Of a DNA stretch of 64,000 nucleotides, positions 47,394 through 57,460 are shown piece after piece (the stretch's first letter is position 1; each line of letters starts with the position of its first letter). The position numbers and the translations under genes were made by a program. Location: NCBI RefSeq assembly GCF_000801105.2, contig NC_079514.1:51381372-51445371 (forward strand). Direction: 5' to 3'. The stretch is from Raphanus sativus. Taxonomy: Eukaryota; Streptophyta; Magnoliopsida; Brassicales; Brassicaceae. The notes beneath the pieces are model-generated. The model saw only the letters and a program-made list of their open reading frames with translations. It did no database searches and was not told the DNA's origin.

Positions 47394-49229
47394 ATGTCGT
47401 CTCCCAAGCCATACACCAAGCATACTTCTCCTCCGCGAAGCACCGCCGCCGCTACGCCGCCGTCTGTGTCCGTCTCCCCCACCGGTGGAGGATTCTTCTC
47501 TAATAAGTCTGTCCTACTCGGTATGTTCCTCCTCGCCTTGCCGTTGTTCCCTTCTCAGGCTCCCGATTTCGTCGGAGAGACGGTTCTCACCAAGCTCTGG
47601 GAACTGATTCATCTCCTGTTCGTCGGCATTGCCGTCGCTTACGGTTTGTTTAGCCGTAGGAATGTCGAATCAAATGTGGAGTTAAGGAGGAGTGGTGTAG
47701 ATGATGAGTCTTCCTTGTCATACGTGTCTAGAATCCTCCAGGTTCCCTCTGTTTTCGACGAGGAGGAGGAGTTGGAGAATCCATGTAGTTTTGTTGATGT
47801 GAGTGGTCGAGCTTCTGCGGTGGTGAAAGAGATGAATAAGTCTGATTCCTTCGCTGTGGATGAATCTTTGTCTGAATATGGTGAGATCAATCAAGTGCAA
47901 GCTTGGAACTCGCAGTATGTTCAAGGAAGGTCTAAGGTTGTGGTTGCTCGACCAGCTTATGGTCTTGATGGTCACCACGTTGTGCACCAGTCACTAGGCT
48001 TGCCGGTTAGGAGTTTAAGGTCGGCTCTTGAGGACAAGGAGAAAGCTGAGGAGGATGAGTCATTGGCTGCTGATAATGATGAGGTCATGGCTGCTGCTGC
48101 TCCGTCTTCTTCTCCATGGCATTCTAGTCCTGAGATGATGGGAACGGCAGACGATGAAACCCGGTTTACGACCCGGTCTAGTGTTTCTTCTTCTTCTTCA
48201 TCAAAAACTAGCTTTGAGTCACATGATCAGAAGAACAGATACTCGCCTTCTCGTTCTGTCTCCGGAGAGTCTTTAGACTCTAACGTGGAGGAAAAGAGTC
48301 ATCAAGGTTCATCACGGTCTAGCTCGCCATCATTGCCACCATCACCACCACTGTCTCCATCTCCTGATGATACTCACAGGCGTGTCTTACAGTCTAGGCA
48401 TTATTACAGTGATGGTTCTTTGTTAGGATGTGAAGATAAACTAGAGGGATCTGAATCAGGGAAGAACAAGTCTCGCAGATCTTATCCTCCTGATGGTGCT
48501 GATCATTCCACTACTAGTAGAAGACGGTATCTTCAGCAGAAGAGTGATAGCCATCTGTTTGAGAAACGATTAGAGTCTGACCATAACAAGGTGAGTGTCA
48601 AGAAGGTGCGGAGCCACGACTCTTTTGAGTTCCAACCAAGGCGTGCAATGCTTTCTTCACGAGGGGGCAGCGACACTTTGGTGGTGAAAGACAGCAAAAG
48701 AAACTCTGCGGATGATGATGATGTCGACTCTGAGGATTATGATCTTCCTGGTGAGGAGAACAAGGAAGTGATACCAAACAGTCCGCAATCTTGGAGAAGT
48801 TCTAGCAAAGTTTCATCTAGAGGAAAGTCAGTGAGGACCATAAGATCTGACCGCAACCATGGTGATTCATCTGATGACAGAGGGGAAAGCCATGGAAGAA
48901 CAAAACCAAGAAGACAATGGCAACAAGAACTAGCAATAGTACTACACCAGGAGAAGCAGCATTCAGAGCCTGAAGATGATGCGGAAGAGACCGAGACCGA
49001 GGCTGTGCAACCTCAAGAAACCTTGGAGGAGGAAGAAGAAGAAGAAGAAGAAGAAGTTGTTGCTTGGGAAAGCCAGAGCAATGTAAGCAATGAGCATTAC
49101 GAAGTTGATAGAAAGGCTGATGAGTTCATAGCCAAGTTCAGAGAACAGATTAGATTGCAGAAACTTCATTCTGGTGAGCAACGTAGAGGAGGTGGCACTG
49201 GCGTTATCAGGAACCGCCATTTCAGATGA
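47394..49229 (+). CDS. DUF4408/DUF761 'cotton fiber' family protein
   Basis: Intronless, 611 residues. The N-terminal part has two hydrophobic segments (about 40-55 and 66-84) around VGETVLTKLWELIHLLFVGI, the DUF4408 pattern, suggesting membrane anchoring. The middle is long, Ser/Asp/Glu-rich and disordered, with a Glu run (EEEEEEEEEE-like, about 545-555). The C-terminus has the short DUF761 motif (EVDRKADEFIAKFREQIRLQ). The family is annotated as cotton fiber expressed proteins and its function is not established. I recall At3g60380 as the Arabidopsis counterpart and recall it as somewhat longer. Start chosen at ATG 47394 after a pyrimidine-rich leader; no upstream in-frame ATG in the same open frame. 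Confidence 0.85.
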   Translation: MSSPKPYTKHTSPPRSTAAATPPSVSVSPTGGGFFSNKSVLLGMFLLALPLFPSQAPDFVGETVLTKLWELIHLLFVGIAVAYGLFSRRNVESNVELRRSGVDDESSLSYVSRILQVPSVFDEEEELENPCSFVDVSGRASAVVKEMNKSDSFAVDESLSEYGEINQVQAWNSQYVQGRSKVVVARPAYGLDGHHVVHQSLGLPVRSLRSALEDKEKAEEDESLAADNDEVMAAAAPSSSPWHSSPEMMGTADDETRFTTRSSVSSSSSSKTSFESHDQKNRYSPSRSVSGESLDSNVEEKSHQGSSRSSSPSLPPSPPLSPSPDDTHRRVLQSRHYYSDGSLLGCEDKLEGSESGKNKSRRSYPPDGADHSTTSRRRYLQQKSDSHLFEKRLESDHNKVSVKKVRSHDSFEFQPRRAMLSSRGGSDTLVVKDSKRNSADDDDVDSEDYDLPGEENKEVIPNSPQSWRSSSKVSSRGKSVRTIRSDRNHGDSSDDRGESHGRTKPRRQWQQELAIVLHQEKQHSEPEDDAEETETEAVQPQETLEEEEEEEEEEVVAWESQSNVSNEHYEVDRKADEFIAKFREQIRLQKLHSGEQRRGGGTGVIRNRHFR

Positions 49230-49375
49230 TACTACTACACTCACAATTGCTTCATTCACTTTGTATTATTTTGATGTAATAATTGTTTACAGTCATTGTT
49301 GATGAGAATCTTGAGTTCTCTCTGTTTGAGATTTATATTGTTGAATAAAATGAATTTTTTTTTAATGAATAATGA
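49230..49375 (+). terminator. 3' untranslated region of the DUF761 gene
   Basis: Follows the stop. A polyadenylation-type AATAAAATGAA lies at about 49344, about 115 nt after the stop. Confidence 0.45.
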
Positions 49376-49389
49376 TGCTCTTAGACTGT

Positions 49390-49745
49390 ATTTGACCAGC
49401 TGGTAGGCCTGGGTTTGAACCGAAATTTCGGTAAAAATCTGGTTTGATTCAGTAGTTTTTTAAAATCTGTTTTGGGTTTGAATTACTTTGGTGTTTTAGA
49501 AAAAAAATATTATACCAACCAACTTAAAAATTTTGAAATGAACCAAGTGCATTAATCAAATTTCGAACTAAGTTAACTGAAATTTAATCGAAATTATCCA
49601 AAATTTTACTGGAATAGAAAACTTTGGCAAGATTTTCGCAAATCGAACTAATTGAATACCGAACCGAACCAAATTTTATTTCGGATCAATTCGGTAAAAT
49701 TTATGTTGAACCGAACTAACCGAATCCGCATGCTAGTTAACCAGA
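49390..49745. repeat. Repeat with broken GGTTCGG strings
   Basis: An AT-rich insertion-like segment with AACCGAACCAAATTTTAT and TTCGGTAAAATTTATG strings, possibly between ACCAG copies (49395 and 49740). The superfamily is not determined. Confidence 0.3.
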
Positions 49746-49921
49746 GGGAAGGTTTTGTTTGAAAAGCCAACTTAACTGTCATTTGAAAACAAATCGGGGG
49801 ACTAAACTGTAATAAACTGAAAATGGAGGGGTAAAGAGAAATTATCCATGAACTGAAACGCAGAGAAGAAGTTTGGATAACATTGGAGTTTGCAGGAATC
49901 ACCGGAGGGATACAGAAAGCT

Positions 49922-49970
49922 ATGCTGACGATTCTATCAAACCCTCTCTCTCCGAAGCTTACAGTTCTAT
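49922..49970 (+). CDS. Probable first exon of chloroplast lumen immunophilin FKBP20-2 orthologue, cut by gap
   Basis: ATG at 49922 opens MLTILSNPLSPKLTVL before a strong donor (CTAT|GTGAGT, 49970/49971). As I remember it, Arabidopsis FKBP20-2 (At3g60370) begins with almost the same residues and is the neighbour of the DUF761 gene At3g60380. FKBP20-2 is a peptidyl-prolyl isomerase of the thylakoid lumen; this N-terminus would be the transit peptide start. The scaffold gap at 50066 removes the rest, and no further exon is found beyond it, so the gene is either hidden in the gap or lost to the duplication that follows. Confidence 0.5.
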
Positions 49971-50065
49971 GTGAGTTCTTGTCTCCTCTATCTTTGAGTT
50001 CTGGTCTCTGTCTTCCTACATAGTAAGCTAGTTCTTGTATTAAGTAAGATTAAGATTAAGCTTGT

Positions 50066-50165
50066 NNNNNNNNNNNNNNNNNNNNNNNNNNNNNNNNNNN
50101 NNNNNNNNNNNNNNNNNNNNNNNNNNNNNNNNNNNNNNNNNNNNNNNNNNNNNNNNNNNNNNNNN
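50066..50165. other. Assembly gap (100 N)
   Basis: Run of 100 undetermined bases; the body of the FKBP gene is expected here if the assembly is right. Confidence 0.99.
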
Positions 50166-50189
50166 AATGTACTCTCTTTATTTTATAGT

Positions 50190-50430
50190 TTTTTAATGGA
50201 CCGGAGGTGTCTGGTAGGGCGAATCTAACCGACTAATTCCTCATAAACCTAATCATCAGTGTCACTAAAATCCGGTTGCTCACAAAGATAATTAAATATA
50301 CAGTATATGTTGTTTGCCATAAAGATGAATAATCTGGGAAAGATGTTACGAATCCATGACCCTTAGGATCTTTATGAGTCGCCTTAACCACCCGACCATA
50401 CCGTTGTGGTTTTTATTTGATAGTTTATAG
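50190..50430 (-). repeat. SINE-like repeat downstream of gene J
   Basis: Third copy of the family at 31185-31372 and 38505-38715; on the minus strand CAACGGTATGGTCGGGTGGT and GTCATGGATTCGTAAC resemble A and B boxes. Confidence 0.45.
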
Positions 50431-50857
50431 ACCAGGCTAAAGTCATATACATTTATATATTTTTGTCAAAATGTCACGGTCTTTGTTAATTAAGTGTAAA
50501 TGGAGTACTAAATATAAATAAAGTTGATGGGAGTACAACTAATTTATATCTAGATACGTACAAGTCGCAGCTACGCTAAAATATCAGGCTCCGACAAGAA
50601 ATCTCTTGCAAGAGTTGCATAAACATGGAACGTGAGTTGAAATGTAAATTTATTAAAAGACAGATGGGAAAAAAAAATATATATATATATATACCAATGA
50701 CAATTGACAATGCTCGTGCTTACACAATACAAATACAATACAAATAAAACCCTTTCATATGTTTGCTTTTTTTTACGTACGTGTTTATATAATGTTATTA
50801 TATTGAATCAAACCTGTGAAACCAAATATTCATATACAAAACCGGATAAATTGAAGA

Positions 50858-52350
50858 TTAGGTTATAACAGGACCATGTATTGGGGCTTTGTTGTCCTTG
50901 AAAGCTACACCATGACTAGTAACCACCTCAAATTCCTCAGATTCATTATTTTTGGAAACCTGCCTTCTCAGTTCAACAGAACCACAATAATCTACTAAGT
51001 ACTTAGTTGCATCTTTGAAGTATTTGTAAAGTATTGTACCTACTCCTCCCCCTGCAAGATTTCCAAAACCCAAAAAAAAAATGGTTTCAAGATTAGAGAA
51101 ATGTTGATTTGAGTTAAGATTAAAGCCATATATAATTTTATTGCTTACAATGAGTGACTAATAACAAATTTTCAGAAGGATACTTGTCTGCAAGAACCTT
51201 CAATGTACTAACATATCGTTCTTTAAAGCCTTCTGCAGATTCTTCCCATTGTGGCAACTAAACACAACCAACATAGAATCGAGGAAAAATAATATAATAA
51301 TCAAGATTATACTCAAAGAAACGAAGACAAGACGAAGAGGTAAAAAATGTCGTTGAGAGAGCACCTCTTTACAAGCCATATCCACATTAATGTCAACGGT
51401 TCCCTCAGGAAACATAGCTTGTAGATCTGAAATCTTGAAATCAAACTTCCCATCCTTGGGAGCAACCTCACTCTTAATAGCCACTGTGTTCAGTATCTCG
51501 CATAATCCAAATTCAATAGCTACCTGAAGCAGAGGAGACAAGGCATAAAGCAAATGCTTCGATAAAAATGATCACACTATTGGGTTCAAATTGTGTTAGT
51601 AAGAAATAAAAGTATATATTATGATAAATCGCCAGCATTAGTAAAAAGTAGAAATTACTACGTTCGTTCCATAAACATAGATGTTTGAGTAACAAAATTG
51701 TTTCATAAATCATAGTTTTATATGGTTTTATAAAGTTTCTTTTATTAATTAGAGGGCTTATCGGACAATTTAACATGAGAAGGTATTCTATATACCCAAT
51801 ATATCTCTTAGCGTAATAAAAAAAGTTTTATAAAGTTTCTATTATTTAATAATAATAAATTATAAATATCAAAAATTAGTTAAGCTCACTAAATTAATTA
51901 TTATTATTAATTTAATTTTATCAAAATAATATTCATATAAATGATTCGTTTGTAATATAATTTAATGTGGTTTTCTAATACATATAAAATGTTTTTTTTA
52001 CAAAGAAAATGTTTAACCTTAAGCGTAGAGTTATCCATGGAAGTCACATCTTTAGAAGACACAGCGTTGTGATCGAGATCAACAGCTGAGAGAGCGGCGA
52101 CGACTTCAGCAGCAGTCTGTATGCATCGGAGGAAAGGAGAAACAATGATTCGGTGAATCGGAAACCCAACCTCAGATCGGATTCTTTGACCGGTTTGAAA
52201 GGCTCGAACCTTACCGTCGTGAACGAGGGGAGGATCCCACGGTCTCACGGCGGTTAAAACCCAAAGTGGCTTGCAATGGTCGGCTCGATCACCGTGACGC
52301 ATCACAATGACATTTTGGTGGCCATTGGTGTTTGCTTTAGCTGACTCCAT
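50858..52350 (-). CDS. Histidine-phosphatase (phosphoglycerate-mutase-like) protein J
   Basis: Exons on the minus strand: 52350-52018, 51523-51365, 51257-51149 and 51051-50858; 264 residues, borders GT-AG. RHG 18-20, Arg75, His200-Trp201. Differs from H by few residues (for example RSEVGFPIHRIIV and VTSMDN where H has RSQVGFPIHRVIV and VPSIDN). Intron 1 is longer (494 nt). It is the duplicate of H in the second two-gene unit. No disabling change seen. Confidence 0.85.
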
Positions 52351-52389
52351 TGCTCTTTTTCTTTGTTTTAGGGCAGTAGCAATTGGATG

Positions 52390-52397
52390 TATTTATA
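52390..52397 (-). promoter_or_regulatory. TATA box of gene J
   Basis: TATAAATA on the minus strand, 39 nt before the ATG, in the conserved CATGTATAAATACATCC block. Confidence 0.65.
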
Positions 52398-53689
52398 CAT
52401 GCAACGATCTTTCGCTTTTGGTGGAATAAAGCTTATTCCACAATAGGAAATTGCATGGAAGAGCGTCATTACACAATAAGTAATTGTTTTTGCATGACTA
52501 ATTGAAATAACTACGAAGTTTACATTAATATATTCAACACCATAAGAAAGTACCAAGCATGAACGATTAAAACGGTATTGAGTTAACAGATGCCATTGTT
52601 TCTCTGATCTTTACACAATAAGTTATTTAGTGTTTTGTTTTAGAAGAGTCACTGAAAATACTACGATGTTTACATCTATATAATCCAACATTCATAGAAA
52701 CCACCAAGAATAAACCGATCAAATAAATAAATCGTTAATTCATAATCGAACTGCATTCTCCATTTTTGGTCAACTAGTACATCTTTTAACTTTCTACAAT
52801 ATATAAATTAAATAATTAAATAAAATCAGCTGCGCAAAAAAAAAAGAAGCATCTGTAAAATCTTATACAGTATTAATCTAATAAGACGTGACCTGCTATT
52901 AAGTAGTCCAAATAAATGTATAGACGTGAAAACAAAATGTATAGAGGTAATAAAACATATAAACATTGTCCTTAGTCCGCAACTATTTGGATTTATTGTC
53001 TAGATAACATAAGAGCAACTTCAGTGGAGAGATTCTCAGATTGAGTTTCTCAGCCACAAAATATTGTTATTTTAATATGCTTTGTTATTTAATTTATTAA
53101 AAAAATATTTTATAAGTAACATGGATAAATACAGTACTAAAGGTATATCATATGAGAATTTGTATTTATGTCATTTTCAAGTGAGAACTCCTCAGTTCAA
53201 ATTGTTTTACTGGATTTACTAACTTTGTACTGGTTTTCTCTTACAATTTATTTTTAGCTATCAAGTGAGAACTCCTCGTTATATTATAAAATGTTCAGTG
53301 ATCATCAAAATTTACAACCGAAATAGAAGATTTCAGAGATATATTTAGAACAAAAATAGAAAACATTACAAAACAATGAAAGATAGAATCGTTAAAGAGC
53401 GAGTCATACTTACAATATGAAAAAACCTATGAAGGATTTCCACTTTTATTCCTAAGGCTATTGTTCAAGAGAACAATTGATAGTCGAATAAAACGACGTT
53501 GATGCACCTATGAAAAGGTTGGAATGTTGATCACCAATAATTTTTGGTGAAAAACTCCAGAACACAAGCAATATCAAAAATACGAGTCTTACCTTGGCTT
53601 GTTTTGATACTGAAACAAGTACGATCAGCTTTAAACCCAACAAAACTTACTAAAAAGATTATGCGAATCTCAAACTCTAGATTCACCTT

Positions 53690-53850
53690 TAAAGAAGCAC
53701 TTATGATAATAGGTTTGGTGACGGAATGAACGGTTTAATAGGGTTAAAACCTCGGACCTCAGCATCACGGTGTTGAGGCAAATAAGTTGTAACCAGAAGA
53801 GACATGAGCATACTATCATCGCACTTGTTTTGGTAGTGCTAAGAGACATT
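53690..53850 (-). pseudogene. Frameshifted copy of the small-peptide ORF
   Basis: Homologous to 41918-42082. A single-base loss (CATGAGCATAC against CATGGCATATAC in the other copy) breaks the frame after MSLSTTKTSAMIV. The upstream frame extends to 53906. Confidence 0.35.
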
Positions 53851-54330
53851 ACGAACCAAGTGGATGTGATGAACTGCTGATGAATAGAATGACGAAGCAA
53901 AAGCAAGGCTTATGGTCTTTCTAGGAAGTATAAATAAATATTGCAGGATTGTAATAACATGCGACCCGTTAGCAAGTCTAGATAACAGTTTGAGAAATTC
54001 GCATTCCTTCAATATATTTCTTTACATTCTATAAAATTATATTTAATATATAAGCTAAGTCTAAAGTAGTGATTGGAAACGAAGAAGATGATATATCCTC
54101 CTTGATCTGTCATGTCGTTTCCACTACTTCTAAAAACGTAAAATATGATGAAACCAATTGCAAATCCTTGAAAGTAATCGTATTTTAAATGGCCTGCAAA
54201 CTTCCTGAAGATTGTGGAGGCAATGAATATTGCAAGTCCAAGAAAGAGCTTCTGCGTTTGGTGTCTCTCCTTGATGAGAAGTGCAAGTAGGGTCTATTCA
54301 ACATATATATGGCCCTAGGTCATTTTTCCC

Positions 54331-54770
54331 CTTAATTTCATTAATTTTTATCTCATAAAAATTTATGAATGATATTTTATATTTTTATATATACATATAC
54401 AAATAATTTTTGGATCCTTTTAAATATTTTTTAAAAGATTTTAATTTGTTATATATATATAAATGAAGACTTTTTAATTACATTATGTGAGAACATGAAA
54501 CTGGAGGCGGTCACATCCATTCCCATTGTTCTTCTCTTAGAGCGACACTGACTGCAAGTGCACCTCCAAAGTGAAGGTCACACTTAACTTTTATCTTGCC
54601 CGCTTATAATAACAACGAGAAAAGCTAGATATGCTTTTAAACTCCTTCGAATTTCATTTTCTATGTTATTGTCGTGGTTGTTGTTTCTACTCTGCTTCTA
54701 GTATTTTCCTTCACTAGAGTAGAGTAGTACAACATTTAAACTTATATCTTAGGATGATATCTCTTATTGA
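54331..54770. other. Segment present only in copy 2
   Basis: About 430 bases between CCCCTT and ATTGATTAAAA have no counterpart near 42960. No inverted ends or TSD were seen, so it may instead be a deletion in copy 1. No gene. Confidence 0.4.
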
Positions 54771-54949
54771 TTAAAATTTTAAAAAAAAATAGATTACATG
54801 AGCGGAAAAAGGGGGAAATGAAGAAATGAAAAAAAAAAAAATAAATAAAGAGATCGAACCATAAATGCGTGTTTGAGATTTTGTGGGAAAGAAGGAAAAC
54901 AGATTGAACCATGTTCGATCTTTCAGTGAATTTTCATATAAAAAACCAG

Positions 54950-56464
54950 CTAAATAGGAGATTTGATTATAAGAGGACCATGGATTGGAAGCTTGTTGTC
55001 TTTGAAAGCTACACCATGACTAGTAACCACCTCAAATTCCTCAGAGTCACCAAATGCATCATTATAGGGAACCTGCCTTCTCAGTTCAACACAACCACAG
55101 TAATCTACCAAGTACTTAGTTGCATCTTTGAAGTATTTGTAAAGCATAGAACTTACACCTCCCCCTGCAATTTGCCAAAGAAAGGGTCTCAAGATTAGAG
55201 AAATGTAGATTTTGAGTTAAAACTAAAAAGCCATAATGTTTTTGCTTACAATGGGTGACTAGTAACAAATTCTCTGAAGGATACTTCTCTGCAAGAAACT
55301 TCAATGTATGAACATATCGTTCTTTGAAGTCTTGCACTGATTCTCCCCATTGTGGCAACTAAACACGACGAACATCAGAATCGAGGAAAATGTATATAAT
55401 ATTAAGATTATTATCAATTGTCGTAGAGAGAGCACCTCTTTATAGGCCATGTCCACATTTTGATCAAATGTTCCCACAGGAAACATAGCTTCAAGATCTG
55501 AAAACTCGAAATCAAACTTCCCATCTTTGGGAACAACCTCACTCTTAATAGCCACTGTGTTCAGTGTCTCGCACAATCCAAATTCGATAGCTACCTGAAG
55601 CAAAGGAAACAAGGCATAAAGCATCCCAAATGCTTAAATAAAAACTATCAACATAGTTTTTTGAAGTTTCATATAACACAATTAATTAGTAAATATTTCA
55701 TAATTCAACATATATAAGTACTTTGTGAGTTAATACTCCCTCTGTCCGTTTACAACTCACATATAAGTACTTTGTGGGCATATACAGTACAACCTCTTTA
55801 AATTAATAATCGATAGATTAATATCTCTATAAATTAATAGAATTTCATAGTCCTAAATTGAGTTTTTGGTTCAATTAGTATCTCGATAAATTAATAATTT
55901 CTATAAATTAATAAAAATATATATTTTTGATGTAGTCCCAACATTATTAATATATAGAGGTTTCACTGTATTATTTTTAGTCTAACTTTCATATACACAT
56001 ATTCAGAGACTCAAATTATTAGGTTTTGACTAACATTAGTAAAAAGTAAAAGCATATATGATACATCACTAATATTAATAAAAAGTAAAAAAAAAACTAT
56101 ATACACTATAAAGAATTCTAAAGTGTTATTGTCTAACCTTGAGCTTAGAGTTACCGATGGAAGAAGGCACGTCTTTAGAAGACATAGCGTCGTCAATGGC
56201 TGAGAGACCGGCGATGACTTCGGCAGCGGTCTGGATACAGCGGAGGAAAGGAGAGACAAATACTCGATGAATCGGAAACTCAATCTGAGATCGGATTCGT
56301 TGACCTGTTTGAAACGCTCGAACCTTACCATCGTGAACGAGCGGAGGATCCCACGGTCTCTCAGCGGTTAACACCCAGTGTGGCTCGCAATGGTCAAGTC
56401 GATCACCGTGACGCATCACGATAACATTTTGGTGGCCATTCATGTTTGATTTAGCAGACTCCAT
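54950..56464 (-). CDS. Histidine-phosphatase (phosphoglycerate-mutase-like) protein K (clade 2)
   Basis: Exons on the minus strand: 56464-56138, 55594-55436, 55358-55250 and 55164-54950; 269 residues. RHG 18-20, SPFLRC, His198-Trp199 (THWGGGVS). Same extended last exon as I, with PYNDAFGD and the KSPI end. Exon 1 has one extra Ser codon (VPSSIGN). An in-frame upstream ATG (56501-56503) again lies 4 nt after the TATA box and is rejected as the start. Intron 1 carries a copy-specific 184-bp MITE. Intact. Confidence 0.85.
55785..55968. mobile_element. 184-bp Emigrant-like MITE in intron 1 of gene K
   Basis: The ends CAGTACAACCTCTTTAAATT and, reversed, CAGTGAAACCTCTATATATT are flanked by TA on both sides. 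The paralogous intron of gene I has GGGCATATATTATT with no insert (about 43988). Only about a third of the length of the 527- and 536-bp relatives. Confidence 0.8.
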
Positions 56465-56506
56465 GATTTTTTTCTGTGTGGTTTTTGCTAGTAGACACGG
56501 CAAAGA

Positions 56507-56514
56507 TATTTATA
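56507..56514 (-). promoter_or_regulatory. TATA box of gene K
   Basis: TATAAATA on the minus strand, 42 nt before the chosen ATG, identical in context to gene I. Confidence 0.6.
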
Positions 56515-57250
56515 CATGCAATGATCTTTCTTTTTTTTTGTTTTTTTTTTCTTGAACACCTTTTTTTGTTGTAATCAAGTTTGTAACGAAGTGGTGTCTT
56601 CACGAGGAATTTTATTCCATAATAGGAAATTGCGTGGAAGATCATCATTACACAAAAGGTTATTAAATTCTTGTTTTTACATGACTCACTGAAATTACTA
56701 CGAAGTTACATCTATCTGAATCCAAAATTATTAGAAACTACTAAGAACTAACCGGTTAAATAAATTAAAATAAATAAATCGTTGATTGAAACTGCATTAC
56801 ACCCTTATAGCATTAACATGCGAATAATCCCGTCGATCTCTTTTAGGCATTTGTATCGGTGGCTCTCTCTCCCCTTCACTAATTTATTTTCCAATCATAT
56901 AATTTAACAGAAACATAGTTGTGAGAGCAATCCAAAACAAAAGCATGATGTTTTTATAAGATTTGTTCATTCGTTCACAAGTGCAATCTCTAAAGACTAC
57001 ATCCGATATCTTTCAGCGTTTATTGCTGAGCCTTGTCAAATCTGACATATATTGTTAGTTTTGTTGTAATTTCCGGTGGTTTATCATCAGGGATGAGGAC
57101 TATCTGATGTTTGAAACAAATCTTATAAAATTTGTTATGGAAACAACGACCACTAGATAAACCACCATGGATTTAAGATGCAGAATATAATATAGAGATA
57201 GAAGCAAGATGCAGAAAAAGAAAACACACAATACAAGATATAGTCTCTTT

Positions 57251-57460
57251 AACCAAGTCCTCTTGGCCCAGTGGTGAAGGAGTACCCGTTCCTCAAAGCA
57301 ACGTGTCCCCGCCCTGGGTTCGAGTCCCCGCCCTGGGTTCGAGTGCACTTGGCCACCGAGCTTGAAAATGGTATCTCGGACCTCAGGACCGCCTTCGGGT
57401 GGATAGTCGGTCGGCCAAATTCTGAACCGGAGACCTGATTAAAAAAAAAAAAAAAAAAAA
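57251..57460 (+). mobile_element. tRNA-derived SINE with 15-bp TSD and doubled B box
   Basis: AGATATAGTCTCTTT flanks the insert perfectly (57236-57250 and 57461-57475); the paralogue has a single site at about 45269-45284. The insert starts AACCAAGTCCTCTTGGCCCA with A box TGGCCCAGTGGTGAAGG, followed by B box GGTTCGAGTCC, and ends in an A21 tail. The B-box segment CCCGCCCTGGGTTCGAGT occurs twice in tandem. Confidence 0.85.

Noticed and set aside
48963..49259. Minus-strand ORF of 98 residues
   Set aside because: Shadow of the Glu-run and C-terminus of the DUF761 gene.
57251..57460. Functional tRNA gene suggested by A and B boxes
   Set aside because: No cloverleaf; polyA tail and target-site duplication mark it as a SINE.
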